Assembly: GCA_020205615.1 (NCBI GenBank)
Contig: CM035152.1
Coordinates: 119,696,043-119,760,042 of the forward strand
Length of the DNA: 64,000 nt
Reading direction: 5' to 3'
DNA from: Panax quinquefolius
Lineage: Eukaryota > Streptophyta > Magnoliopsida > Apiales > Araliaceae
Below the pieces are notes generated by a model. That model searched no databases. It was not told the origin of the DNA and saw only the letters and a list, made by a program, of their open reading frames with translations. The stretch's first letter is position 1, and every line of letters begins with the position of its first letter. This document shows, piece by piece, positions 11,490 to 22,980 of this stretch. The translations under genes and the position numbers were made by a program.

Positions 11490-11836
11490 GATCAAGTAAG
11501 GGATCCCTTACTTTCTTAAAATGAGGGATTTTTTATTTTTTTTTTGTTTTTTTTTAAAACAACTAAAAAAAAGTTTAATATTTTATGGAACTGAAATTTT
11601 TCCATAATACAATGTTTTGGGTGTGTTTTGAATGCCTAAACCAAAAAATGGTGTTACAGTCTGCCCAGACTGTACATACATGTTTTGTTATACGTACCCA
11701 AATCACACCCAAAACACTGTATTATGAAAAAAATTCAGTTCCATAAAATATTAAACTTTTTTTTTTAGTTATTTTAAAAAAAAAAGCAAAAAAAAAAATC
11801 CCTCATTTTAAGAAAGTAAGGATCCTTACTTCGATC
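11490..11836. mobile_element. Palindromic MITE with long inverted repeats
   Basis: The 347-bp element has terminal inverted repeats of roughly 100 bp or more. The left end GATCAAGTAAGGGATCC with TTAAAATGAGGGATTT mirrors the right AAATCCCTCATTTTAA with GGATCCTTACTTCGATC. Inner arms also pair (GGAACTGAAATTTTTCC with the complement near 11730-11750). The middle is unique and encodes nothing. It lies between two (TA)n tracts, consistent with insertion into a TA repeat. The TIR length is closer to Mutator-like MITEs, but no 9-bp duplication is evident. Confidence 0.75.
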
Positions 11837-11841
11837 CTCGA

Positions 11842-11843
<2 letters not shown>

Positions 11844-11893
<50 letters not shown>
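11844..11893. repeat. (TA)n microsatellite, right of MITE
   Basis: About 50 bp of TA repeats just right of the palindromic MITE. Confidence 0.9.
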
Positions 11894-11896
<3 letters not shown>

Positions 11897-11980
11897 CTCC
11901 CTTTTGTCCCCTTACGGTGTCCCCACTGGGATTCACACATTAGAAATTGAAGATATTAGAGTAAAATTTTTGTGCAGAAT

Positions 11981-12388
11981 TTAAAACTGCCCTTTATTAT
12001 CTCCAAGAAGAAGTGCCCTCTTATAAAGCTTCTCCTTCTTAGCCTTTGCGCGCTGCACCTCAGCCAAAAGAGCCATCCTCCTAGTAGTCTTAGCATATGG
12101 GTTCAGCTTCGAAAGAGTGCTCAAATTTTTCAGCGGGTTCTTCTTCATAAGAGCCCTCTTCACCTCCTTTTTAATAGGCCTCACCACACTCTGAACCTCA
12201 TCTGAATTAATAATACTAGCGAGATCAGTTAGTAGCGGGAGGCCATCGGTGGCCATGTCGTCTGGACGGATTGGGGCCTTCATGACGTCCGATAAAGGGA
12301 TGGAGTTGGTGGCGGCGGGGCCGTCGATGACCATGTCAGATTCAAGGGTTTGAATCGAAACCAGGGGGAGAGCAACGGCGACAGCCAT
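11981..12388 (-). pseudogene. RPL4: Ribosomal protein eL4 (RPL4), internally deleted ORF
   Basis: The open frame of 135 aa starts at an ATG in good context. Residues 1-43 ([19 protein letters not shown] ... [10 protein letters not shown]) match the eL4 N-terminus. After a short filler (about residues 44-54) it resumes with [34 protein letters not shown] and [20 protein letters not shown], which belong to the eL4 C-terminal third. About 250 central residues, most of the rRNA-binding domain, are missing, yet the frame stays open. The tail after KKEKL ([14 protein letters not shown]) is not eL4-like. It lies upstream of and on the same strand as the carrier and eL13 pieces. Confidence 0.8.
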
Positions 12389-12766
12389 TTCTGATGGTTG
12401 TGGAGGTAGGGAGTGAGAGATAAGAGAGGCTAAGATTTTGGGCTACAAGAGAGTGAAAGCTTAGGTTTAGTATAGGTACATAAAAGAATGATAAAAGAAT
12501 GGCTAAAATAATCTATTCTGGCATTTTATTTTCTCTTCCACTTCACTTCTGCGTTTTATTTTTTGCTTCGTGTTTTTTACATAGATAATATTTTTTAAAA
12601 AAATATTATTTATTTAAAATCAAAAATTGCCCTTATAAATACATAACATTTTTTCATATGTATCTACAACGTTTTGTTAAAAAAAAGTTGTAAAAAAAAC
12701 ACCACAACGTTTTTTATAAAAACGTCATCTTTTAAGTGTTGTCTTTTTATGGTTTTGTACTAGTGT
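12389..12766 (-). mobile_element. CACTA (En/Spm) transposon terminus
   Basis: Read on the minus strand, the end is CACTAGTACAAAACC at 12766, followed by subterminal AACGTT/ACAACGTTTT motifs in both orientations (12665-12740), the usual arrangement of CACTA transposase-binding repeats. The element body would extend leftwards through the eL4, carrier and eL13 fragments. I did not find the matching left terminus; it may have been lost where the family B LTR scrap ends near 9240. Confidence 0.6.
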
Positions 12767-13119
12767 TAATAGATCTTTTACTCAATATCCTTGCCACAAA
12801 GGCTAAAGACACTCAATAATCATATCGTCATTTCAAATCAATGAATTATCCATGCACTACGGGCCAATGATATTTTTTAGTATCACTAGTGATCATGATC
12901 ATGCCAATCAATTGTCTATCTTTGCACTACGGGCCAAAGTTATTCAATTGTCATGATAATACCAATCAATTGTCTATCTTTGCATTACGGGCCAAAGATA
13001 TTCAATTGTAAAACCAATGATCAACAGTCCATCTTTGCACTACGGCTAAAGACATACAACTGTAAAATCAATAATCAACAGTCCATCTTTGCACTACGGG
13101 CCAAAGAGGACTTTCACCA
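12767..13119 (-). repeat. LTR fragment with CACTACGGGCC hairpin repeats
   Basis: Five units spaced about 55-70 bp carry the core TTTGCACTACGGGCCAAAG (12853, 12922, 12980, 13035 and 13090; the first unit has CATG/AATG arms). Most have self-complementary ATCTTTG/CAAAGAT arms. They are the reverse complement of the array in the element B LTRs. The fragment is cut by a plus-oriented LTR starting at about 13120. Confidence 0.7.
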
Positions 13120-14098
13120 TGTGACAACCCAAGAATTTATACAATTTATAAAATCTTAATTGATTTAATAAAGGTTGAGTAATAAGACCTAGACTGTAAA
13201 TAGTGTATGGATTTTAAAATTTTTGTGAAGGATTTGTATTAATTATAAACTGTAAGTGAATATCTGATAGCAATGTATATGGTTTTGTGTATGTGCTTAT
13301 ATGTGTGTATATGTATTTGTTAAAGGGTCAAGTATTGAGTAGGATAAGTTGTAACATTATCAAACCCTAATGTTATGTTAAGAACATCAATGTGAGTTAA
13401 AAAACCCTAACAATTAGTTAAAAACCCTAATTCTAGTTCTAGAAACCTTAATTTCAGTTCTGGGAATCCTAAACCCTAAGCATGAATTTCAAAACCCTAA
13501 TTTGGGAGCTCAAAAGTTAAGTATAAAACCCTAAGGGGTAATATTTATGAGATATATGTGAAAAGACCAAATTACCCTTCAAATTATAGGGAAAATTACC
13601 AAAATACCCTTAGTAGGTACGAAATGACTAAAATGCCCTTTATCTTATGTTTTAAGCAAAAGATATATAAATCTTGGTGAGTCACCAAGCCTATTTATCC
13701 CATGTGCTTTATATCTCTTAGATCAACCAACTTGTGTGCAATGAATCAAAGATTAAAAGATTTAAAGTAAGAACAATCTTACTTTACTTTTCATTTAGCC
13801 AAAACATTCTCTCTCTAATTTTCGAAATTGGAGAGGAACTAAGTCATAAAGTTAAGCCATGATAACTTCATAGCAAGCCAAGATCATATTCAAAGGATCA
13901 GAAATCAAGATTTGAGCATAAAAGGTATAAACCCTAGCTCTATGTAGATCCTTGTGATTTATGTTAATGATGTGATTTGTTGTTTAGATTAGTGTTTTAA
14001 GATGTTATTTAGTGATCTATGATGTTACATCATGGATCCATAACATCTAAGTGCATGAAAATGGGATTTTAAAAACTATCCATGAATCCTAATTTTAT
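13120..14098 (+). repeat. Family C-like LTR fragment (+)
   Basis: It begins TGTGACAACCCAAGAATTT at 13120, similar to the LTR start at 31220. It contains repeated AAACCCTAA (13365-13530) and a TATA-like TATATAAATC at about 13665, and ends where a minus LTR starts at 14099. No reading frame is supported. Confidence 0.6.
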
Positions 14099-15463
14099 TG
14101 TGACACCCCCAAATTCGAGTATCTTTCAACCCGACATATGGTGCTACACGGTACTCATAATCGTACAATTATTCCATTGAAACCACAACACAATGAATAT
14201 ATTAACTATCTTCTTATTACAATCATAATAAAATCCTTTCCCAGGTTCATAAACCGATTACATCATTTGTTGTTCATAAGTATAATACATACAACCATAC
14301 TAATCTATTACAAAATATTTAACTATCCATCTTAGTCTTGCCTTTATCTCTCTTAGAACTTTTAGTATGTTCAGCTTTAGCTGCAATCATATAATTCACG
14401 CAAGAAGTTAGTATAACTAGCTCAACAAGTATAACAAAGCATAATATCAATCCCATATTCATGAATTATATGATTATCTTCCATAACTGAACAAATAGTC
14501 ATGAAATACTATGAAACATTGACTAGTATTTATCAATTCATAACATCAATCCCAAAGTATATAATAGTTTACGAATTCTGAAATGGTCAAAAGACCATCA
14601 ACATAATCTTTCCATTTTCATACTTGAATAGGACATCACAGCACTAAGACTATACATCCGACATTTCTTACGAGAACTTCTAGGTGATCAGCCTATAGTA
14701 CTCTATGTTGATCAACATTCATCCGCTAAACGTATTTACGTTTAAGATTTGGCAAACTCGTGTGCCCATCGAATAAACGATGAAAAATACTTTTGTTTGT
14801 TCATAGACAAACTTACCATTGAATCCGTACCAAATATTTGGCATAGGATAACGTTATCATTTCTAAATTGAAAGACTTGTAAATAAATCAATCAATCTTT
14901 CAAGATTAGTCTAGCCCAGTTAAAACTGGCATCGACCCTTTCTTTAAAACCATTCATGTGTCTCATAACATGAATCACTGAAATCCTGGCTAACACGAAG
15001 GTTAGACAAGCGATAAGAAAACTTGCATTCAAGCATCTTCGAATAAAATATTCAACAGTTCTCAGTCTTTACAGAATCTACATAATATATTCACATAGCA
15101 CACTGTAATTAGCTACCAAACAATCAATCATATTATTTCTACCAACTTCTTTCTCTTCTATGATTTAATTAAAATTATTTCATTAATAATGTCAATCCGA
15201 CTTACTACTCTTCATCAAGGCTTGTTAAAGTTCTTACGTTACTAACCGAAACTCGATCATCATTGGTGAAGTACTAATGTCAAACACCGTTCACGGTTTA
15301 CTTATTTACACTTCACGTTCTTCGTTTACTTACTAACAACTCGTGTTCAATTCTTAAGTTTATCATAATATATGTTATTGTATGTAACATAGGAATGGTT
15401 TTAGTATGTACATTAAGTATATGAACTTGGCTTATAGTGGTCTTGAAATATTTGAGTTCAGAC
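14099..15463 (-). repeat. Family D gypsy LTR (minus), 5' piece split by copia
   Basis: It starts TGTGACACCCCCAAATTCG at 14099. The layout resembles the start of the family A minus LTR, including an AGCTCAACAAGTATAAC block near 14420 comparable to the AGCTCAACTAGCCCAGT block in family A. It is interrupted at 15464 by the copia element and continues at about 27817. Confidence 0.6.
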
Positions 15464-16915
15464 TGTTGGAAGAATGCATATTTTGATTTGATATTTTAAT
15501 GTAAATGCTCATGATTATATGTAAAGTCCTTCAAGGAATATATGTACAAGGACTTAGTGATAGATCAAAACTGTTAGGTTGATCTTAGTCTTTAATGTTC
15601 ACTCGTATAGATAAAGAGATCAAAAATGTTAGGTTGATCTATAACTAAAAAGAAATAAATAGGCCTTGAAGAGAATCATAGTCTATCCAGCTGATCAACA
15701 GAATGCAGAAGCTAAGGCAGGATCATAGAGCTTAGAAGATCGTAGTGTATCTGCCTCGAAGGGCCTCTCTAGTAATCGTAGAATGGTTCAGACGTTTGCC
15801 GAAGATAACTCAGAGATCGTAGTGTGCTCTCAGAAGCGTAGAGTCTGGAAGACGAGAAAGAAAAGATCATAGCTTGCAAAACCTTTGAAAGAAATCGTAG
15901 TGTTGCATTTAACTCAAGCACAAATATGACAAGACACCACGATATGGATCGTAGAGTATCATCTGTCTTGTGTCAGAAGCATCGAGCCCTATCTTTGATT
16001 AAAGACAAATTTCAACAAATATGGAATAGGTTTTGAACGTTGAAGCACTCACCAGTCCCAACGGTAGAAAAGATATCCTTAGTATTCATCGAAAAGAACG
16101 TGTTCGAGAAGTCAAGAAAAGGACCATTGGGCAGAGGAAAACACCTTTTCAGGTGTTAGGTGAGAAAGCAGTCTGCAGTGTCAGTGAGCCAGAATGCATT
16201 TCAGAAGATGAGCAGAAAAGTCTCCATCAAAGCTCAAATTTGTCAAAAGCATTTAATGCCTCATCAAATGACTTCAACGGATAGATTTCAAGAATCACAT
16301 ATATACATAACATAAACAGATGAGAGAAGTAAGCAAGTATTGAACAAAACGCACAAGAACATTCAACGCTCAACTCTACGATCTGAGAAAAAGAGGAAGC
16401 TTGCATAGCTACTCGGTTCTTTCGAACAAGTGCTTAATAGCAATTGAGTAGCACCAATCACGATCTCAACAACAACCAATCAACTGAAGTAAGATTTCCA
16501 AGTCTGAAAGACTTGAAGAGTTCTAAGTGAACTGTGAAGAACCAAGTCTGCTGGACTTGAAGAGTTCAAGAGTGAACTAAGAAGTGTCTAGATTGCTGGT
16601 CTAGAAGGAATCTGTGAGATTCAGAAAGTGTAAAAAGACATCTTTAGTGGATTTCCTACTCGAGGAGTAGAAGAGTGGACTAGGAGCTTTAAGTGCTCCA
16701 AACAACTTAAAAACAACCGTGTCAATTTATTATTATAACTCTATAACTGCTATAATTGCCTCACTCTCTTTAACTCACTATCTAAAAGGGTTTTCAAAGA
16801 AACCTTAATTTCATGCCGCTTAAGATCTTTATCAAAACAAATTTTATACAAAGAAAAGTTTTTAATATCTATTCAACCCCCCTTCTAGATAACTATTGTG
16901 TCTCCTGAACTAACA
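15464..16915 (+). repeat. copia 5' LTR
   Basis: It runs from TGTTGGAAGAATGC to CTGAACTAACA, followed directly by the primer binding site. It contains five ATCGTAG copies between 15739 and 15954 and a TATA-like ATATATACATAA at about 16297. An incidental open frame (16033-16284) is non-coding. The copy at 26350-27816 matches over its length with many small indels. Confidence 0.85.
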
Positions 16916-16929
16916 ATTGGTATCGAAGG
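16916..16929 (+). other. copia primer binding site (initiator-Met tRNA)
   Basis: ATTGGTATCGAAGG directly after the LTR corresponds to the initiator-Met type TGGTATCAGAGC, but with CAGAGC read as CGAAGG. Confidence 0.65.
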
Positions 16930-16949
16930 TGTTCTATATTATAGCCTAC

Positions 16950-18360
16950 AAAGCTTGAGTAGATCCAATGGCACACTTACCAAGCTTAATCAAAGATCGG
17001 AGGAGGCAAAGAAGCCATCTATGTGCAACAAAGATAAATTTGCTAACTGGAAGGTTAGGATGCAAGCTTACATGGATTCAATAGATGAAGATCTATTTGA
17101 AACTGTTCAAAATGGGCCCTACATTCCTACAAAGCTTGCACTAACTACAGATGACCCAAACAGAGTACAGATCAAGGTCAAAGGAGAATGGACAGAGAAT
17201 GAGAAGAGAGCTTTCCAGCTTGACAAAAAGGCCAAGAACATCTTATTTCAATCCTTAGAAGATGATCTGTTTGAAAACGTGGTCAACTACAAAACAACAA
17301 TGGAGGTTTGGGAAGCATTACTCATCATGCATGAAGGACCAGAAGAAGTCAGAGAAAACAAACAATCTCTATTGACTCAGCAATATGAGATGTTTGCTCA
17401 CTACCACATACGAGAGATTTAATATTCTGCTCAACTCTCTACGAGCCTATGGAAAGATCTGTCCAAACAAAGATTTAATCATAAAATTCATTAGAGCCTT
17501 GCCAAGAAAGTGGGATGCCAAAACCACTGCCATTAGAGAATCAAAGAATCTACATGAAATGAATGTTCAATAGCTATATGGAAACCTTCTTACATACGAA
17601 CTGGAACTGACACAACGAACAGAAACGTTGTCCGAAGGAAGAAAGAAGGACAAAGGTGTTGCTCTCAAAGTAACTGAAAACACCTCCAAAGTCAACACTG
17701 AAGTTGATTCTGACTACGATGAAGATGATGATGAAGACTTTGCAATGCTGGTGAAAAGACTAAGAAGATTCATGCGACAAGGCAAAACCAGTAAGCCAAA
17801 GAAAGTCAAGAATCTACAAAGCAGCCTGTGAGCAAATGAATGACCTATGCTACAATTGCAAGAAACTCTAGCCACTTCATCGCTAATCGCAACAAACCTC
17901 TCGTAGAAGAACTCAAGAAGAAATCACATGCAAAGAAGGAATACAAAGGCAACAAAAGGCCACTGAAGAAGGACAAAGGCCTTGTAGCTGGAGGATCGTG
18001 GAGTGACTCAAATAATGACTTAACTCCAAAATCTAGAGATGATGTAGATCCGCAAATAGCAAATCTCTGCCTGATGGCCAAAAATCCAAGGGACAAACAG
18101 AACTCCAACATACATGAAGTAAGTATTGATGAGGTATTTGACTTCAACTCCCCTGATGTAGATATTAATGACCTTAGAACTGCACTACATGGCATAACAT
18201 CTGATCTACACCAATATATGAAGTGGTTTAGAGTTCTGTCTAAAGATTATTCACTTCCTCAGAAGGAGAAAGAAAAAGTTCAAGAAGAATCGAAATGTTT
18301 CTTCTCAAGACTAATTCTCTCTCCAAGTTTAAAGCTGAGAATAAGCTCTTGAAACAAACA
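16950..18360 (+). pseudogene. copia gag, N-terminal and zinc-knuckle part, broken
   Basis: The open stretch to 17422 has the plant copia gag core: NKDKFANWKVRMQAYM, WTENEKRAFQLDKKAKN and TTMEVWEALLIMHEG. In other frames RALPRKWDAKTTAIRE (about 17490) and an acidic DSDYDEDDDEDFAMLVKR (about 17710) follow. The first CCHC knuckle near 17850 is partly ruined (only SSHFIANRNKP remains in frame). Gag would form the particle and bind element RNA. Confidence 0.8.
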
Positions 18361-19077
18361 AATGAGCTCAATGCAAAAAGAGAGTCAAGTCTAACCTCTA
18401 AAATTGAGGATCTAGAAAAGATAATCTCTATATGGAACAAATCCTCTTCATCCATGGACTCCCTAATCACTAGCCAGAGAAGTGTCTATGACAGAACAGG
18501 ACTAGGCTTTGGGGAATCTACCTCAGAGCCATATGTGGAAAAAGTAAAGGAAACTAACACTAGTAATGCCTCAAGTTTTAGTAAAGGCATTATATTTGTG
18601 AAATCCTCACAGAAGGATGAGCCTGTCAAACCCTGCTTAGCTGATTCAATCCATATTCCCAGGCGTAAGGGATCTCATGTCGGTTTAGGTTTCATAAAAG
18701 AGAAGAGTAACCTAACCACTACTCACCAACCTCGAAGGATCGTAGAGTCCAGTAAGATCAACTCTACGAACCAACTGGGAAGGTACAATAGAGGCAAGGT
18801 ATACTCCTCACAAATCATGAAACCCAAGGACACATGGAAGAAGGAATATCAGCTTAATAGGAGGATGACCAATAACCCACAAAAGTCCAAATGGAGGAAG
18901 AACTTTCACACACACACAAACATGCATCATATCAAATGTTTTGTGTGCTACAAAGTTAGCCACAAGGCTGCAAAATGTCATTATAATTCCATGCAAGTGA
19001 GACCCAAAATCAAGCAGATTTGGGTCCCCAAGGGCACTAACAATGTAGGACCCATGCACGTATGGGTACCAAAATGA
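18295..19077 (+). pseudogene. copia gag-pol linker with second zinc knuckle
   Basis: The 260-codon open frame starts with a helical Lys/Glu-rich stretch (FKAENKLLKQTNELNAKRES). It ends with CFVCYKVSHKAAKCHY, a CCHC knuckle, then KQIWVPKG and HVWVPK. This arrangement ahead of protease is typical of Sirevirus-type gag-pol. Confidence 0.75.
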
Positions 19078-19480
19078 AGGTTTAATGTTACTATAGGAAA
19101 AGAGCTCCACGATCACAATCTGGTATCTAGACAGTGGATGCTCAAGGCACATGACAGGGAACAAATCCCTTCTGTCGAACTATATAGAGAAGGAGGGTCC
19201 CTCGATCATCTTTGGAGATAATGGCTCTGGCTAGACAAAAGGCTATGGCTCAGTTGGAAATGGTGCAGTATCCTTCAGCAAAGTGGCCTATGTGAAAGAA
19301 CTACAGCATAATCTTCTAAGCATTAGCCAACTCTGCGACAAGGGTCATCAAGTAACATTTCTCAACAATCAATGTCATGTCCGAGACTTGAAGACATCTG
19401 CTGTGAAGCTAACCAGAACAAGAGAAGGAAATGTCTACACAGTAAATCTTGGAAAACTGAGCTCAGACGAGACAATATGC
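19078..19480 (+). pseudogene. copia aspartic protease, broken
   Basis: WYLDSGCSRHMTGNKSLL is readable at about 19120-19175, with the catalytic DSG. A TAG interrupts the next block (GDNGSG, stop, TKGYGSVG). VKELQHNLLSISQLCDKGH follows in the frame 19283-19780. The protease would cleave the polyprotein. Confidence 0.85.
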
Positions 19481-20432
19481 TTTCTAGCTAAAGCATCTAA
19501 AGAAATGAGCTGGCTATGGCATCGAAGATTATCTCATCTCAACTTCAAAAGCATGTCCAAATTAGCTTCAAAAGATCTAGTTGCAGGTCTACCCAAGTTC
19601 AACTTCGTTAAAGAAAGGTCGCAATGCCTCACAACTTGGGAAATGCACTGTAAAGCACATTCAAGAGCAAAACTGCCAATTCAATTGACAAACCTTTGCA
19701 GCTGCTACACATGGATCTTTTTGGGCCAATTCCAACAACGAGCCTTGAGGAAAGAGATACTCTCTGGTCGTAGTCGATGACTTCACCAGATTTACATGGG
19801 TGTTCTTTCTAACCTCAAAAGATGAGACAAGTTCCCAGCTGATCAAGATGTTCAAGCTTGTGATGAACGAGAAAGGTGAGAAAATCAAGGCTATAAGGAG
19901 TGATCATGGCAAAGAATTCGACTTCTCAGAAATGGACCAGTTATGCACAAACAATGGCATTAGTCACAACTTCTCAGCTCCACGAACTCCTCAACAAAAT
20001 GGAGTTGCTGAGAGAAAGAACATGACATTAATAGAGGCTGGAAGGATTCTACTACTAAGAAAGAAATTCATCTACCCGAAAGTACTTCTCAAGCGTAAAG
20101 TCATCAACACCGCATGCTACACTCGTAATGTATCACTCATACACTCTACGATTAAGAAGACTCCTTATGAACTGTGGAAAGGAAGAAAACCAAGTGTCGC
20201 CCACTTTCATGTTTTTTGGTTGTGCATGCTACATTCTCAACAATGGAAAGCAAGATTGACAAAGTTTCAACCAAAATCGAACGAAGGAATCTTTCTTGGA
20301 TATGCCATGCATAAGAAGGCCTACAGAGTGTTCAACAAGAAGACACCGAGTGTTGAAGTCTCAATTCACATCATCTTTGATGAGACAGACTTAAACAAAA
20401 TAATGCCTCAAGACACTTTGCGACTACAATAG
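19481..20432 (+). pseudogene. copia GAG-pre-integrase and integrase, broken
   Basis: The pre-integrase zinc segment LWHRRLSHLNFKSMSKLASK (19515) is followed, after a shift, by LLHMDLFGPIPTTS (about 19700, first catalytic Asp). Then come IRSDHGKEFDFSEMDQLC with the second Asp and NGVAERKN with the Glu (19800-20430 frame), and TPYELWKGRKPSVAHFHVF with FLGYAMHKKAYRVFN. The D,D,E residues are present but spread over broken frames. Confidence 0.85.
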
Positions 20433-20659
20433 CTCGTATACACTACGAACGAGGTCGTCGAGCTCAATACTACGATCGTAGTACCGCATAAAGAAATCGC
20501 TTGAGCAAGGAAGTGAGATCGTAGAGAGGCCTATGCTGCATAAACGAGCCTCCTCACCAAGAAGAAGAAATAGATCTTGAAGATCTAAGACAAGAAGGCA
20601 TATAAGAACCGATGTCCCAACAGAAGCAGATGGGCAAGAGATCACACTCAAGATCTAAT

Positions 20660-21480
20660 CATTGAGATCCGAAAGCAAGAGTCAAAACAAGAGTCAAGCA
20701 CTTAAAAATGAATGCTTCTATCTAAGCTTCCTATCTCAAATGGAACCAAAGAAGATAGAGGATGCTATGGAAGACTCCAAATGGATAGAGGCTATGCAAG
20801 AAGAACTTAATCAGCTCGAAAAGAAGCAAAGTATGGAGATTGGTTCCAAGACCAAAGAATCATCCTCGTTATTGGAACCAAGTGGGTATTCGTAAACAAG
20901 ATGGATGAAGATGGAGTCATCACCAGAATAAGGCAAGACTAGTGGCCAAGGGCTACTCTCGGAAGAAGGCATCGACTATGATGAGACATTTGCACTGCTG
21001 CTGCACTAGAAGCCATCGTAATATTCCTTGCCTTTCTTACGCTCACATGAAGTTCAAAGTCTTCCGATGGATGTCAAAAGTGCATTCTTGAATGGTGAAC
21101 TTCAAGAAGAAGTCTATGAGAGCAACCTCCGTGTTTCATCAATCCATCTCTTTCTAATTATGTCTTTAGATTAGACAAAGCCTTATATGGTCTTAAACAA
21201 GCACCTAGAGCATGGTATGAAACACTTACTAACTTTCTTATTGAAAATGGATTCACTAGAGGTAGAGTAGATACCACACTATTTCTTAGAAAGCATAAAG
21301 ATAAGGTCCTATTAGTTCAAATTTATGTTGATGATATTATCTTTGGTTCTACTGATGAAAAGTTATGCAAGAGATTCTCCAAGCTTATGCAGAGAGCAAG
21401 TTCAAATGAGCATGATGGGTGAGTCAAATTCTTCCTCGACCGCAAGTAAAGCGCATGATGATGAAGGAATTTTCATAAAC
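20660..21480 (+). pseudogene. copia reverse transcriptase, broken
   Basis: Readable pieces include KWIEAMQEELNQLEKK (20780), KWVFVNKMDEDG (20890), DVKSAFLNGEL (21070), ALYGLKQAPRAWYETL (21185) and LLVQIYVDDIIFGST (21310-21355) with an intact YVDD. At least four frame changes separate them. Confidence 0.88.
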
Positions 21481-22275
21481 CAAGCCAAGTACATTAAAGA
21501 CTTACTTAAGAAGTATGGCATGGAATCAACCTCTCCCATGAAAAAACCCAATTGCTCCTCGCAACCAAGCTTCGACAAAGATGAAAAAGGTAAAAGTATT
21601 GATATAACTCAATACGTAGGTATGATAGGCTCTCTTTATATCTTAACGCCAAGAGACTGGATATAATGTTTGCAACATACGCATTTGTGCTAGATTTTGC
21701 TAATCCTAAAGAATCACATCTAACTGCTGTAAAGAGGATTTTCAGGTATCTCAAGGGTACACCTCACTTGGGACTTTGGTATCCCAAGGAGTCCTCATTT
21801 GAACTAACAGGATACACAGATGCTGATTTTGCAGGCTGCAAAATAGATAGAAAGAGTACTAGTGGCACCTGTCAATTGCTAGGTAATAGACTTGTGTCCT
21901 GGTTTAGCAAGAAGCAAAATTCAATATCTACTTCAACCGCAAGTTTAATACATTGTTCATTGCCGGCTTGTCGTGCTCGAGATCTTATGGATGAAAAATC
22001 AACTAGCGTATTATGGGTTTGAATTTAAATCCATACCTATTCACTGTGATAACACAAGTGCAATTGCTATAACTCATAATCCTGTCATGCATTCTAGGAC
22101 TAAGCATATAGAAATAAGGTATCACTTCATTAGGGATTATGTGCAAAATGGAACTATATCTTTACAATATATCCCTACTAAAAATCAACTTGCTGATGTC
22201 TTTACAAAACCTTTAGATGAATCAAGATTTAACAAGTTAATAAGTGAGCTAGGCATGCTTAACTTGCAACCATGA
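21481..22275 (+). pseudogene. copia RNase H, nearly continuous
   Basis: RT tail (KYIKDLLKKYGMEST), then the cellular-type RNase H: AVKRIFRYLKGTPHLGLWYP, TGYTDADFAGCKIDRKSTSG, then IPIHCDNTSAIAITHNPVMH, SRTKHIEIRYHFIRD and ADVFTKPLDESRF ending at a stop at 22275. One shift near 21960-22020 splits it where SLSTAEAEYVA would be expected. Confidence 0.88.
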
Positions 22276-22980
22276 AATATGCTCTAGTTTGTGCTAACCA
22301 TACAGATCTAAAGGTTATGTTCGAAATCATAGACATGATCAAAGAAAGTCCATGATCGCAGTACAAACTCAATGATCGCCGTGCAGACTCAACAATAGCA
22401 GAGTTCCATCAGAACAAAGAAGCATTCTGTGATGATGAAATCCAAAACAAAGCATCTCTTTAAACAAGCACCTTAGGAACAAACCTAACCCTTGACTCAT
22501 TCAATGAGGTTGGCCCTTCCTGAGCTATCTTAAACCAAAAAGAATGCTAAGTCAAAAGATTCATCACAAGGACTCCTCACCGACTCGACGATTGATATTC
22601 GTACTCAACGATCACAAGTCGACTCACTCAACGATCAAGCTCGTATATGAAAAAACTCATGAATGTACTCTCAACGATGGTAGAACAGACTCGACGACTC
22701 CAAGGAACATCTCAAAGATCGTAGTCCCCTTGAAGAACATATTAGCCCATAAGAAGTTAAGGGCAATTCAGTATAATTCTTCTCAGTCAAATTCGTAGAG
22801 CCAAGCAGAATTCGACACCTGTCCCACTAAGCAAAATGGAGAGAGGGAAGCTATTTGTACCATTTAAAAGCGCCTTTTTGAAAATCAAAAGTTCAAAAGA
22901 TCATCTCTCTCTTCCTCTCTCAAGCAGAAACTCTAAACCAGAAGAAAGCTCAGTCAGTCACACTTACTGCAAGAAAATCA
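22276..22980 (+). other. Non-coding spacer after pol, rich in CGTAG/CTACG
   Basis: No conserved frame was recognised. The stretch contains many TCGTAG, CGATC and ACTCGACGA-like runs, similar to the LTR motif. Confidence 0.4.

Noticed and set aside
12886..12900. CACTAGTG as the missing left terminus of the CACTA element
   Set aside because: It lies on the wrong side of the known end, inside the LTR hairpin region, and lacks the ACAAAACC extension and subterminal repeats.
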